Positions 9,949 through 20,889 are shown, counted from the stretch's first letter. The stretch is 64,000 nucleotides of DNA from Isochrysis galbana (GCA_018136815.1 CM030940.1:3660833-3724832), one strand, 5' to 3'. The notes: a model not told the origin generated them from the sequence alone. Translations and numbers: made by a program.

Positions 9949-11830
9949 AACCTCGCCGAATGCATCAGATCGACCATGCGCGCTGCAACTCCCTCGTGTG
10001 GTCGGCTCCCTCCGTGCTAACAGCCCCATGCAACCACTTCGGAATAGTGTGTTCATGTCCCCACTCACTTGTTAAAGAGTGGTGTAGATTTGGCCTTGCT
10101 GTTGTGCATTTTTTTCTCGCACTCTCACTCTCCTCCGCGTTGAGTTGGTGATCTCAACGGTGGTGGTATGCATTGTTAGTGCTGATGAAAAAATCTTGGA
10201 GATTCGGGGCAACTAGCCTAACAAGGACCTGAAATTGAGGAATTGACTCGCTCCGCGGCTGGCCGCACGCATCGCTCTATCTAGCTAGCCCTCCCCATCC
10301 ATGTCACGTTCCGCCCTCACCACGCACCACGCCCCTTCATTCCTTTATCCATTATGGGTTCGATGTCCGTTTCTGGGGTTATGACGCATGTGCACTACTG
10401 TGATAGATGATAGGGCGGTCAAACAGGTTTGCTTTTATAGGGGGTAGTCTGGGTCACATGTCACATGAGGAAATTTGGGGTTGCCGGGGGCACTATTTAG
10501 TAGCTTCCAATACCAATGCACACGCCAACAAGGACATATTTGCCAATTGCAATTGGCACCCAGACCCCCACCCATTGGCCCCCGCAACAAAACGTAACCT
10601 TATAATATTCTTACCGCACACGCGGCCATGGACCCACTACTCTTACTCTTAGGGCTTTAGGGCGGTCAAATCAGTGCATTTATTGCTATCTATAACTACT
10701 AACATGTCGGGAGGCTGCATTTTTTGACCGTTCTCCAAAGCCAAAGCCCAAGAAAAAACTCCTGGCTCCTGGGGGGCTTACCTGCCGCAGCGGTAGTAGT
10801 AGTAGCCTGAACCTTCACATGTGTGTTTTTAGGTTACGCTTCGCCGTCGGGGCTCCTGGGGGGGGGTCCTCGGGCGCGCCCAAAGGTCCAAGGGCAGGCA
10901 CCGGCAATACGCGCTAGATGGAAGATGGGTGCGTGTTCTGTGTTCCGGGATTTCTACTTTCTACCTCTTTACATTGGTGTTGGTGTATTTCCTCCATCCC
11001 GGCTGTTTCATTTTCACATCCTTAGAAGTAAAAGTTAAATTAGTGTTCGACCACCCTACATTTGATTGATTGAATTTCGGCTGCGGCAGTAACGGCGCAA
11101 CTCGCTACTAAGCCGCGCTTAACGCTTAACCCCATGGGCATAGTGAAACACACACGACAGGTGCCATGATCATTACATTATCGGCGATTGGTGAAAGGAG
11201 CATGTTGATGCGTGGCGCAGCGCTCCGCTGCACCACGTCACGCCTCCGCACTCATGTCACTCGCTAACACATTCCGACACGACAGACATGCAAAGAAAGA
11301 CACGACAAGGACAAGGGCTGTCTTTTCAGTTTCAACAGAGAAAGAGCGAGGGGCAGTTCATCACAAAGCTACATAACAATGGCTCTCGTTCCGAGCAGCA
11401 GACGCGCCATTGGGAACCCAAGCGGTCCAAGAAGCTGGAGCATGTCTAAGCACGCGACCCCTGCACAACACGGGTTGGTCCGCGAGAGTGGTCGTTCGAA
11501 GGGCGAGGCCCTGGAGCGTTCGCAAGACCCAAGGGTCCACGACATAACCCCCGCCACGCGACCTCGTCTAGGCAATAAGACACTTGTCCTTACCCTTGGC
11601 ACCGCCTGCCGACGGGGAAGAGCGTATGTGTTGACCGTGCTTGACCCTTATCTCGCTCTAGTCTGTGCGGCGCAGTGGGTAGTGCGAAGGGGCGGATGCT
11701 TAGGATGCCGCAACGACAAGCCATGCCGAGGCCTGGCTGGCAGGTGAGGCTGATGTCGCGTGTCAATAGCCATGCCACCAATCGATCCCCACTCCCCTCC
11801 GTGCGCTACCCCGGACTCGATCCGTGTGGC
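9949..11830. other. intergenic region between convergent TAF9-like and pyruvate kinase genes
   Basis: No gene is supported. Termini of the TAGGGCGGTCAAA MITE family occur at 10409, 10655 and 11020-11063. A family A tail (rc of GGGTCCATGGCCGCGTGTGC) lies at 10598-10650. An open frame at 11379-11747 runs antisense through the pyruvate kinase 3' flank and has no recognisable content. Confidence 0.5.
10655..11063. mobile_element. MITE of the TAGGGCGGTCAAA family
   Basis: The left terminus TAGGGCGGTCAAA at 10655 faces the right terminus TTCGACCACCCTA at about 11051-11063, preceded by CCTTAGAAGTAAAAGTT as in the copy at 8101-8190. The element is about 410 bp. A second left terminus at 10409 (TAGGGCGGTCAAACAGG) suggests nesting or a partner copy. 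Target duplication is probably TA but is not proven. Confidence 0.45.
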
Positions 11831-13573
11831 TCAGTTCCGTCGGGGGCGCTTGGCATCGGGCGAGGACGTACGTGAGGTGACATTGAGGATGCGCACGGCC
11901 CATTGCTTCACGTTGTCGGCGTTGCGCATGGTGTGGACGGCTATGACGTTGTCGCCGTCGTTAAAGAGACCGTACTTCTTGCCGGCCTCGAAGGCGACAA
12001 CGACGTGGCGGCCATCACCGCGCGGCTTGTCCGTCACAACCGAAATGGTATTGCACATATAGCCCTCGATCTGGCGCGCAACGCGCGCATCGCTGCACAC
12101 GGCGATGATCTTGGCCGTTGGGTGAAACTTGGCAAGGAGGCGCGCCGTCTCGCCGGTCTGCGAAAGGACGATGATGGCCGGGGCGCCAATGTCGCACGCC
12201 ATCTTCACAGCCGACGACGCGGCGGACTCGACCTGCGTCATCTTCTTCACCCCCTTCTTCGATTGGCGCATCAGCGAGAAGATCTGGTCGTAGCCCGAAG
12301 GATCCTCCTCGGCGATCATCTCCTGAGCCTGCAAGCAGGTGCGCGCCATGATGGCGACAGCCTGCTCAGGGAAGTTTCCGTTGGCGGTCTCACCAGAGAG
12401 CATGACAGCGTCGGCGCCGTCAAGGACAGCGTTTGCGACGTCGGAGCACTCGGCACGGGTGGGGCGCGGGTTGACGATCATAGACTCGAGCATCTGCGTG
12501 GCGACGACGCACGGCTTGCCCATCTCGCGGCACTTCTTAATCATCATTTTCTGCTCCTTGAAAACCTTCTCCGGCGGGATCTCCATGCCGAGGTCACCGC
12601 GCGCCACCATCACGCCATCGGTAGCCTCGAGGATCTCGTCAAACTTGTCAAGGCCCTCCTGGTTCTCGATCTTGGCGATGATCTTGATGTCCTTGCCCTC
12701 CTCCCCGAGAGTCTTGCGGATGAACTCGATGTCGGCGGCCGATTGGACGAAGGACGCAGCAATGTAGTCGACCTTGTGCGGGACGGCGAATTTCTGCAGG
12801 TCATTGATGTCCTTCTCCTGAAGAACAGGAAGCTCGACCTTCACGTTGGGCAGGTTCATGTTCTTGCGCTCGCCGATAGACTGGTCGTTCTCGGCAACGC
12901 AGAGGACGGAGATCTCCTTGCACTCCTGCACCTTGAGCACAAGTGAGCCGTCGGCGATGAGGATGAGCGATCCTGGTGTGACCGAACTGGGCAGCTTCTC
13001 GTATGTGCACGCGAACTTGGTCTCATCGCCGAGGAACGAGTAGTCGGTGGTGAGCTCGACAGTCGAGCCCTTCTTGATGTGGATCTTCTTGTTGCACTCG
13101 GGCTTGAAGAAGCCCGTGCGGATTTCGGGGCCCTTGGTGTCAAGCAGGATGGCCACGTTGCGCTCGGGCACGCGCGCCGCCGCCTCGCGCACGCGCTTGA
13201 GGCACTCGCCGTGGCCCTCGTGGTCTCCGTGCGAGAAATTGAAGCGCGCGGTGTTCATGCCGGCGCGGATGAGCTTCTCGACCATGTCGACGTCCCAGCA
13301 CTGAAGTGTACAGACGACGGAGGTCGCGGTAAGAGGACGGGGAGAAAGAGGAGCACGGGGGTGAGGGGACAAGGGGTGAGGGAGGGAGGGAGGGAGAGGG
13401 AGAGAGGGGGGGGGGAGAGGAGAGCGATATGGATGAGATGAGAGAGAGAGCGCGCGGATGAGGGCGGGTGCGCGGAAATGGGGGCACACGAGGCTCGTTC
13501 GCGTGGCGGTGCTGTGGCCGCGCACCGCTGGGCCCATCGTGCAGAAGATCTTGGTCTGCTTGTTGGTTGGCAT
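11831..13573 (-). CDS. PK: pyruvate kinase
   Basis: Glycolytic enzyme converting phosphoenolpyruvate and ADP to pyruvate and ATP. Minus-strand exons are 13573-13526 (MPTNKQTKIFCTMGPA) and 13300-11831, coding for 505 residues, a normal length. Visible signatures are the N-terminal TKIFCTMGPA, the substrate-site AGMNTARFNFSHGDHEGH, LDTKGPEIRTG, the active-site block IIAKIENQEG...ARGDLGMEIP, and ATQMLESMI..PRPTRAE. The 225-bp intron (GTGCGC donor) falls between CTMGPA and CWDVDM, is a multiple of three and lacks stops. The absence of a long N-terminal extension points to the cytosolic isoform. Upstream lies about 900 bp of GA/CT-rich DNA. The C-terminal tail SRTSSPDAKRPRRN is basic. Confidence 0.95.
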   Translation of the reverse strand: MPTNKQTKIFCTMGPAVRGHSTATRTSLVCPHFRAPALIRALSLSSHPYRSPLPPPSLPLPPSLPHPLSPHPRAPLSPRPLTATSVVCTLQCWDVDMVEKLIRAGMNTARFNFSHGDHEGHGECLKRVREAAARVPERNVAILLDTKGPEIRTGFFKPECNKKIHIKKGSTVELTTDYSFLGDETKFACTYEKLPSSVTPGSLILIADGSLVLKVQECKEISVLCVAENDQSIGERKNMNLPNVKVELPVLQEKDINDLQKFAVPHKVDYIAASFVQSAADIEFIRKTLGEEGKDIKIIAKIENQEGLDKFDEILEATDGVMVARGDLGMEIPPEKVFKEQKMMIKKCREMGKPCVVATQMLESMIVNPRPTRAECSDVANAVLDGADAVMLSGETANGNFPEQAVAIMARTCLQAQEMIAEEDPSGYDQIFSLMRQSKKGVKKMTQVESAASSAVKMACDIGAPAIIVLSQTGETARLLAKFHPTAKIIAVCSDARVARQIEGYMCNTISVVTDKPRGDGRHVVVAFEAGKKYGLFNDGDNVIAVHTMRNADNVKQWAVRILNVTSRTSSPDAKRPRRN

Positions 13574-14494
13574 CTGTATTGAGGGAAGTGAGAGAGAGAG
13601 AAGAGAGAGAGAGAAGAGAGAGAGACAGAGAGAGAGAGAGAAGAGGGAGTAAAAGAGAGAGAGGGGAGAGAGAGAGAGTGAGTGAAGTGGGTGGTCGGGG
13701 AGGGGGGGGGCGGGGTCGCGGGGGTGGGGGGGGGGGGGACGGAGGTTCGGGGGGGCGGGGGAGGGGGGGGGGGAACGCGCGGTTTGGCAGATCGGAAGAC
13801 AGAAGAGTCGGCACTCGAGAGAGGAAGGAGCGCACCACGTGGACGTCCTGTGATCTCCGCCGACGGCGGCTCTCTCTTCTCTCTCTCCCCCCCCCTCTAT
13901 GTCTCTCCCTCCTTCCCCTCCCTCCTTCCCTCCCTCGCTCGCTCCCTCTCTCTCTCTCTCTCTGTGCTTCAAGTCTCTCCAGGGTGCTGCACGATCGAGC
14001 GTTATTCCTGGAGAGTTTTGAGAGAAGAATCCCTCGCGATGTCGGAGAGAAGAGGATGGAACGATGGAGAGAGAGATTGCGCGAGAGAGAGAAAGAGAGA
14101 GAGCGAGAGAGAGAGGAAGAGAGAGAGAGGGAGGGAGAGAGAGGGAGAGGGAGGGAGAGAGAAGAGAGGGAGGGAGGGGGAGAGAGAGAGAGCGCGTGGA
14201 GAGTAGGAGAGTGAAGCCGGACGAAGGCTGGAGGGAGCGAGAGGCGCAAGATTCAACCGGATTCCGCGCTCCCTCCCTCGCCCCGCGCCCCCCCCCGCCC
14301 CGCCCCCGCCTCCTCTCCTCCCCCGCGCGGGGAGAAATCTCCCCCCCCCCCCCCGCCCCGCCCCCGCCCTCTTCCCTCCCTCCCTCTCTCGCCTTCTCCG
14401 GCCGCGTGGCCCGCGAGGGAGATCCGCCAAGCTCTCCCCCCCCCCTCGCCCTCCCGCTCGCGGGGGGGTCTCGCTGCTTGCTGCGCCCCTTCAC
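13574..14494. repeat. GA/CT- and G-rich low-complexity upstream region of pyruvate kinase
   Basis: Dense GAGA, GGGAGG and poly-G/poly-C runs, with open frames in most phases that are by-products of composition. It includes the leader and presumably the promoter of the minus-strand pyruvate kinase gene. No specific promoter element can be named. Confidence 0.7.
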
Positions 14495-14641
14495 ACTTAG
14501 AAGGTGGGGGAGTGTGAAATACCCCGCAGTACAGATGTTTTTATCACCACCTTATGTAGAGGTTAGAGCTTCTCATTCAACGTTTTTTGTAAATCACTAT
14601 AAAAAGAGCTGGAAGGTGCTAGGGGGCTCATAGAGGCTAGG

Positions 14642-14725
14642 GCAGTCAAACAGCTATTTGAACTTCTAAGGGTGAAAATTGACCAAGTCAAGATTGAGGA
14701 TTCATTACGAGATTTTTGGATATGG
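14642..14725 (-). repeat. MITE terminus (TAGGGCGGTCAAA family), inverted copy
   Basis: TAGGGCAGTCAAACAGC followed by CTTCTAAGGGTGAAAATTGA and AAGTCAAGATTGAGG is the reverse complement of 8101-8190. The partner terminus was not found downstream. The rest of 14726-15277 has no recognisable gene. Confidence 0.6.
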
Positions 14726-15277
14726 TGACCGGATAGGTGTAACTAGCACATATCCGGTGCCCTTTGGGCCCCAAACCCCCGACGGTAGCCCCCACAGCGA
14801 TGCGTAATCAGAAAACGCGCAAACCGGCAGAACTCACTATCGTGGAGGGCCGACGTCCGAGGCGAGCGCGGGCGAACGTCGGGCCGCTAATCGACGCGGC
14901 AGAAAGTGGACGGAAGAAGTCTCGCGCCTTCCCGGGGAAAGATGCCAATGCGGCGCGGGCAGGGAGGATCGGGTGCGTGGGAATCATGGGGGACACTTGA
15001 TAGCTCGACCCGTTCAGGCCCGTGTTCAACGGCACAACGTGTGACCGCTAACTACAGACCATCGATAGAGGACAGACGGGAAGCTTGATGGACAAGAGAA
15101 CGAGAGACAACAGCTGGCGGGGAATGTTGCAGCGTCAAAATGTTCCTCTCACGGGGAGTGCACTAGGAGTGCGCATGGCGCGCTTCCTAGAGGTGGGGTG
15201 GTGCGGCTGCTCGTAGAGGCGACGGTTTGTGGGCGCGAATCCCGGCCTACTCGTTGTGCACTGGCTGATCTCGCGCG

Positions 15278-16804
15278 TCAGCACCGTACAAAGGTAGGGG
15301 AGCGGTGCGCCGCCTCCTCCTGCACGCCGCAAGGCGCGTCCTTCTCGTGTGCGCCTGCTCTGGGCCTTTCAGGCTCGCTGGCGCCGCGCCACTCAGGAAT
15401 CGAGACGATGACCTCCTCGACGACGCGCGCAGCCCAGGGGCAGTGACTCGCCGGGCCGCTCGGCTTGGACAATGACTCGAGCCAGCCAAGATGGCCGCCG
15501 AAGCGCGTAGCGACGCGTGCAAAGTGGGGCCTCCGATAGGTGCTACCGCGCAGCCGCGCAGTCGGACAGAGTGGATCGTCGTCGGCATTGACGAAGAGAA
15601 GCGGCACGCGCACCTGTCCCAGGATGGGCTGCACGTCAGACGCGGAATACAACTCGTCGGTAGAGCGGAAGCCATAGGCGGGGGCGGCAGCTGCGTCCCA
15701 CTCGCGCAGTGTACGCGCCGAGAGCAGGTCGCTCAGCCGGAAGCCGGGACATGTCTCTTCGAGGGCGTGCAGCGTGTGGATACCGCCTCCTTGATGCAAA
15801 CAACGCAACCACGTGCGGATAACAAAGGCAGACGACTGAACGATGGCGTCCGAGGCTGCTACCGCGTCACGCACTGAGTGGCCAAAGCCGAGCAGGATGG
15901 CCCCGCGTACGCCGAGCGCCTCCGCCTCATCGGGAAAGCGTGCCGCCCAATTGGTGAAGAGAGCCGTGCCAAAGGAGGCGGCAAGCACCACAATGTGTGC
16001 GTGCGGATAATGTGCGCGTGCTGCTCTGAGCAGTGAGCCCATATCGTCGGTTGAGCAGTAGGCCGAGCCAGGCAACTTGGGCGACTCGAGTGGCAGCCCG
16101 GCGAGACCTTGGTACGTCGCAATTGCGCATGCAAGCCGGCCACGAAACCCTTCCCCCTGCACGCCCCCCGCCTCCTCTGCCCGGTCGCGCGCTGGCCCAC
16201 CTTCGGCATGCGACACGCTGCCGTTTCTCCTGGCGTAACGCTGGTGCAGGTGGCAGAGGAGCGTGGGCACAAGCCCGTGGTGGGTGAAGCATGAGCCCGC
16301 GCCAGGCAGCCCGATCACGATGAGCTCTGGCTCCTCCTCCTCCTCCTCAACAGCAACAAACCATGAGAGCGCTACCGTGCCACCCGACGGCACCCGAATC
16401 GTCTGCTTACGCAACTGCGGCATGAAACCAGCGCCGACTTTATGGGCCGTCTGCGCGAGCACTGTCTGCAGCCTGCCTGAGCGGAACCAGAGAGATGGCT
16501 TGTACGGACGCGAGAGCGCAGGGCAGCGCGAGAGGAGGAACTGCTGGAAGGAAAGATGGGCTGCAGGCGAGTCGGTGGGCGGGAGGGGATCGTTGCGGCG
16601 GAAGAGCACTCTGGCGAAGAGGACGAGAACGAGGGTGGCGAGAGTGGGGAGAGAGGGAGAGAGAAAGGGAGGGAGGGAGAGGGAGAGCGGGGTGGAGAGG
16701 AGGAGAAGGAGGAGAAGCGTGGCACAGAGGGAGAGGAGAGAGAGGTTGGTGGGGCGTGAGAAGCGCCAAAGGGAGAGTTGGGAGGGCCAGGATGAAGACG
16801 GCAT
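15278..16804 (-). CDS. ABHD1/ABHD3-type alpha/beta hydrolase, membrane-anchored
   Basis: 508 residues in one open frame. Residues 20-66 are strongly hydrophobic and match the N-terminal membrane anchor of ABHD1/3 (yeast EHT1-like) lipases/acyltransferases. The hydrolase core has LIVIGLPGAGS at about 161-171, TYQGLAGLPL, a nucleophile elbow AASFGTAL with Ser277, the acid in VNADDDPLCP and the catalytic His in FGGHLGWLE. The elbow starts with Ala where the family usually has Gly. Likely substrates are ester lipids at membranes; the exact one cannot be read. About 30 residues (190-222) between HLHQRY and ACAIATYQG are extra compared with the family and could be a short unspliced intron. The C-terminus is long and charged. 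Divergent from the helicase gene. Confidence 0.8.
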   Translation of the reverse strand: MPSSSWPSQLSLWRFSRPTNLSLLSLCATLLLLLLLSTPLSLSLPPFLSPSLPTLATLVLVLFARVLFRRNDPLPPTDSPAAHLSFQQFLLSRCPALSRPYKPSLWFRSGRLQTVLAQTAHKVGAGFMPQLRKQTIRVPSGGTVALSWFVAVEEEEEEPELIVIGLPGAGSCFTHHGLVPTLLCHLHQRYARRNGSVSHAEGGPARDRAEEAGGVQGEGFRGRLACAIATYQGLAGLPLESPKLPGSAYCSTDDMGSLLRAARAHYPHAHIVVLAASFGTALFTNWAARFPDEAEALGVRGAILLGFGHSVRDAVAASDAIVQSSAFVIRTWLRCLHQGGGIHTLHALEETCPGFRLSDLLSARTLREWDAAAAPAYGFRSTDELYSASDVQPILGQVRVPLLFVNADDDPLCPTARLRGSTYRRPHFARVATRFGGHLGWLESLSKPSGPASHCPWAARVVEEVIVSIPEWRGASEPERPRAGAHEKDAPCGVQEEAAHRSPTFVRC

Positions 16805-16933
16805 GGGGGGGGAGAGGGGGGCGGGGAGAGGGAGAGGGCGGAGGGAGGGAGGGAGAGAGAGAGAGAGATGGTGATAATAATATCCTGGAGGGGAATATTA
16901 GAGGGAACATCTGCAAAACATTGAGAGACTGCC

Positions 16934-17000
16934 GAAGCTCCAAAATTGGAGCTTCCGCCTCGAAAAATCTCAACTGCTCGCTATAGCTATAGCCTCGACC
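16934..17000 (+). repeat. palindrome-headed repeat (GAAGCTCCAAAATTGG family)
   Basis: CCGAAGCTCCAAAATTGGAG followed by CTTCCGCC and CAACTGCTCGCTA matches 35177-35255, where the same palindrome is followed by the same block. The other palindrome copies are at 35386-35409 and 36060-36090. Confidence 0.55.
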
Positions 17001-17525
17001 TCCGTCAGAACTTATCTCTTAATGTGATTCCTTAGGATTTAGAAAGAGGTGGGAAATCGGCAGGTGAGCGGCGGGTGGTGCAGGTGCGCGCGCTCTCCAA
17101 CGAGGAGCTCTCCCTCTCCAGGAGAGGCCGTGGCGATGTATGGGATCCCTGCCTTCGACGATCGACGACCCGCTGGGCACCATTCCAGTGGAGTTGGGTG
17201 GGCTCCCCAGCAGCGCGGGTTCTGCGGCCCCCGAGCATGCCGCGCCGCCTCTGCACGTGGTGCAAGTGCAGCGTGGCGACCTGTCCACATCGTCTGCGCT
17301 TCTGTGCCCGGTGTGCGACCCACCCGACGATGAAGAGGCAGCCGATGTCGTGGCAGAGGCGGTGGCAGCTAGGATAGAGCGTTTGTGCAGCCTTAGCCCT
17401 AGCCCTAGCCCTAGCTAGTAGCTGTGTATTTCTACGAGTAAAAATGGGCCACGGCTGCGCCCCCGGCCCCCGCCCCCCCGCTGCTCAATTTCAGTGACGG
17501 GTGATTGACCTGACCTTAGATCCAC

Positions 17526-17838
17526 TCGGGGGGGAGGGAGGAGGGAGAGAGAGAGGGAGAGGGAGAGGGAGAGGAGAGAGGAGAGAGAGGGAGAGGGAGA
17601 GAGAGAGAGGGAGGGGGAGAGAGAGGGAGAGGGAGGGAGAGGGAGGGAGAGGGAGAGGGAGAGGGAGAGGGAGAGGGAGAGGCAGAGGGAGAGGGAGAGG
17701 CAGAGGGAGAGGCAGAGGCAGAGGGCAGAGGGAGAGGCAGAGGGCAGAGGGAGAGGGAGAGAGAGAGAGAGTAGAGAGGGAGAGAGGGGGGGGGAGGGGG
17801 AGGGAGAGAGAGAGGGAGAGAGAGAGGGAGAGAGAGGC
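17526..17838. repeat. GGGAGA/GGCAGA purine minisatellite
   Basis: About 310 bp of GGGAGA and GGCAGA hexamers with interspersed GAGAGA. It produces spurious Arg/Glu-rich and Ser/Pro-rich open frames. Confidence 0.9.
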
Positions 17839-18107
17839 TAGATAGTATTACAAAAATATCCCCGAGGGGAATATTGGAAAGAGCATCTGCAACATTTAAC
17901 ATTTAAAATTCACTATTATGTGCTCGGTCACGAGGCGCCTTCCCATCTTCCCATGGTGAACTAGGTATAAACTTAGTTGAGCGGGGCCATGGGAGGAGGG
18001 AAGGCAGAGGCGGGAGAGGAGGGAGGGAGGAAGGGGGGGAGAGGGAGGTGGAGGGAGGGAGACAGAGAGACGAGAGGGGAGGCGCGGCGGAGAGGGCGCG
18101 TGGGCGT

Positions 18108-20889
18108 ATGGGCGAGAGGAAGGGACGGCTGCGCGTCGAGTCGGGCGCGCTCGTGCAGAGTGCCGAGTGGCTCGCCGCGCTGCTCTCCTGGGAGCCCGCT
18201 GTGCTCACGCGCCGCGACGGCATGCTTGCTGAGGCGCCGCCGCCGCCGCTCTCTGACAGCTACACCAGCGCGCCAGAGTACCTCGCTCTCCTCTCTCGCC
18301 ACAGAGTGTTAGAGACGGCCGCATGCCTGGCGAGCGACGCGCGTGACACGCCCGCTAAGCTCTGGCGCGCGACTGTCCGCGCACACGAGCCGCTCGGTGG
18401 CCCAGGCGGATCAGTGGACTTGCTTGTGCGGTTCGAGCAGTCGCCGCTCCAAGGTGCGCTCGCTGCAGAGGACGTACTGCTTGTGCGGCGCGCCGACGAG
18501 GCGTGGGAAGAGGCGGAAGGCGAGCGGCGCGAGTGCCTCGCCCTCGCCCTCTCGGATGCCAACACTGAGATCTGGATCCGCGTGGCGAGTATGCGGTCCG
18601 CCACCGTGGGCTGCAATGTTGGTGCTCAGCTACAGATCAGGCGCTGCGGCACGCTGCTCCCGGCGCTACGGATGCAGGCTTCCCTCCGGCTGCACAGTGC
18701 CTGCCCGCGCTGGATGCTCAACTGTCGCCTTTCGCAGGCCGAGGTGGATCTGTCGCCATTTGAGCGGGCGATGGCGCAGTCAAAGGCTCGGCAGATGGGC
18801 CTCTCGCCCAATAGAGCCGACTGCGTCACGAGCAGGAAGCCAAATGGCACATCCGCCGGCGCCTCGACGGCAGAGCTCAATCTTTCGGACGGTCTGAAAG
18901 AGGTGTTGGCCGCGCAGCTCAACAGCGTACAGCTGCAAGCTGTGCACACCTGTTGCGCTCCCGGGGACGGCTTCCGCTTGCTCCAAGGCCCCCCGGGAAC
19001 GGGGAAGACCCGTGTCATTGTGGCCATGCTCTCGGCGATCTTCGCCACACGGAAGCGGACAGCGAAGATCGACATGCCTCGGCCGTCGGCCGTCGGGATG
19101 CTGCACATCGGCGCGAGCAGGTCGGCAAAGGCAGTCGTGGGCTCTGCACCGGCACTGGTGAGCTGCGGCGCGCTTAGTGGGAAGAGCCGACGAGTGCCTC
19201 GTCTGCTCGTCGCTGCTCCGAGCAACTGTGCAGTTGATGAGATAATCTCGCGCGTACTCAAGGACGGCTTGTACGCAGCAGACGGTTCGCCATGGCAGCC
19301 ATCCGTCGTGCGCATCGGCCCGCGCGAAGCCATCAGGTGCGCCGCTCGTCACCTCATGGAGCACAATACCTTGCGTCCACTTTATCGTCTCGGTACGTGT
19401 ACCGGCCACTAGCCATGGTGCGTAGTGGCGTTTGAAACGCGTTGGGCGATGCGGCCCTTTGCCGCGCCGGCCACTCATCCTGCCCCCCGCTCATCTCTCT
19501 TGTCGGTTAGGGACACGCTTCTATCCATCTCGCTTGAGCAGCGAGTGGATGAATACGTACGGCAGCGCACGTCCGCTGGTGCCAAGTGCACAGCGGCGCT
19601 CCGGGACGAGGCGCGCGTTGCGGTGCTCAGCTCCTCAGATGTTGTTGCCTGCACGCTCATTGGCGCTGGCATAGACTCTATCCTCGCCCTCAGCGAAAAT
19701 TCCCAAGGTGCTGGCGCCCCTCGCAGCAAGCCGATCTTCGACGCTTTGCTGGTGGACGAAGCGACACAGGCGTGCGAGCCGAGCACCCTCGTGGCCCTCC
19801 AGCACGTGTCACACCTCTGCGTGCTAGTGGGCGATCAGAAGCAGCTGCCGCCCACGATCAAGTCAATTGCAGCGACCGCAGGCGGACTTGGGGTCTCGCT
19901 TTTCGAACGTCTCCTTGCGTGTGGGCTTCCGGCACCCAGGTGGGTGTCCACCGCCCCAGTATGCCAACGCGCGCCCCGCTCGCCCCAACAAGAGCACCCA
20001 CGCGCTAGGTCGTCCGCGCCCATCAGGCTCACCATTCAGTACCGCATGCATCCGAAGATTGCGGAGATGCCGTCATCCCTCTTCTATGACGGCGAGCTTG
20101 TGACCGGTGATGCCAACATGCACCTTACACCCGTCTCCTTCCCATGGCCAACGCTGGGCATGCCTGTCGCCTTCCTGCCCGTTGACCACGGGCGCGAGTG
20201 CGGCGATGGCCTTTCGCAATCGAACGTCGCTGAGGCGGAGGCGGTGTGCGCCGCTGTCGCCGGTTTGCTCGATCGTGGTATGGACGAGGCCGGCGTGGGT
20301 GTGATCACTTTCTACGCGGCGCAAGTTCGACTTCTCAGCAAGAAGCTTCCGGCCGGTGTCGAGTGCAACACCGTTGACGCGTTCCAGGGTCGGGAGAAGG
20401 AGGCCATCGTGTTATCGTGAGCTTTCAGGCCCCATTCGCCTACCGTTTGCGCACGTCCATGCCGCCCTGCCACACTCGCCCGACATGCGCTCTTTCAACC
20501 TATTCACTCGCCCGACATGCGCTCTTACAACCTATTGCAGATGTGTTCGCGCCAACGATGCGCGACGTTGCGGGTTCCTATCGGACGCGCGTCGCACCAA
20601 TGTCGCGCTCACCCGCGCGCGGCGTGGGCTGATCGTTGTTGGGCACACCGCGACGCTTACTGGCGAGTGTAAGACGTGGGGAAGGTGGCTGGCCTGGGCC
20701 CACGCGAACGGCGCCGTGCTCGACGATTGGCAAGCCTGCCTCTGCCTCAGCGAAGCCGGTCAAAGCGAGCGTATGACCGAAACCAAGGCGGGACGGCGAA
20801 GGCGAAAGGGCAGTAGTAAAAGTCGCAAACATTTAGATAGCGACATAGCCGACCTTCGATCAGCTGAACAAAAGCGGAAGAAGTCGTGA
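18108..20889 (+). CDS. Sen1/senataxin-type superfamily 1B helicase
   Basis: Exons are 18108-19336, 19511-19939, 20027-20416 and 20541-20889 (798 residues). Helicase motifs occur in order: Walker A GPPGTGKT, motif Ia VAAPSNCAVDEI, motif II VDEATQACEP, motif III VGDQKQLPPTI, motif IV TIQYRMHPKIAEMPS, motif V NTVDAFQGREKEAIVLS, and motif VI RRTNVALTRARRGLIVVG. The DEATQ box and QYRMHP.I..PS..FYDG block are typical of the Sen1/senataxin branch, which unwinds RNA-DNA hybrids in transcription termination and R-loop removal. Intron 1 was placed so that GPREAI joins RDTLLSISLEQ. Intron 2 (87 bp, multiple of three, stopless) removes 29 residues foreign to the family between LPAPR and LTIQYRMHP. Intron 3 joins VLS to CVRANDARRCGFLSD. 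The start is the second in-frame ATG (the first is at 18048 in purine-rich leader). The C-terminus is a Lys/Arg-rich tail, possibly a nuclear signal. Confidence 0.88.

Larger units (their letters stand above)
16805..18107. other. divergent intergenic region between hydrolase and helicase genes
   Basis: No gene is supported. It contains a pair of related 45-bp motifs at 16873-16922 and 17852-17900, a palindrome-bearing repeat at 16934-17000, four CCCTAG units at 17392-17415, and a GGGAGA minisatellite at 17526-17838. Promoters for both genes must lie here but are not recognisable. Open frames at 17049-17418 overlap on both strands and match nothing known. Confidence 0.6.

Noticed and set aside
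11379-11747. 122-codon open frame downstream of pyruvate kinase
   Set aside because: No recognisable content, lies in the 3' flank of a gene on the other strand, and a competing frame overlaps it.
17049-17418. Three overlapping frames of about 95 codons
   Set aside because: All three phases and the opposite strand are open, which indicates GC-rich composition rather than a gene.
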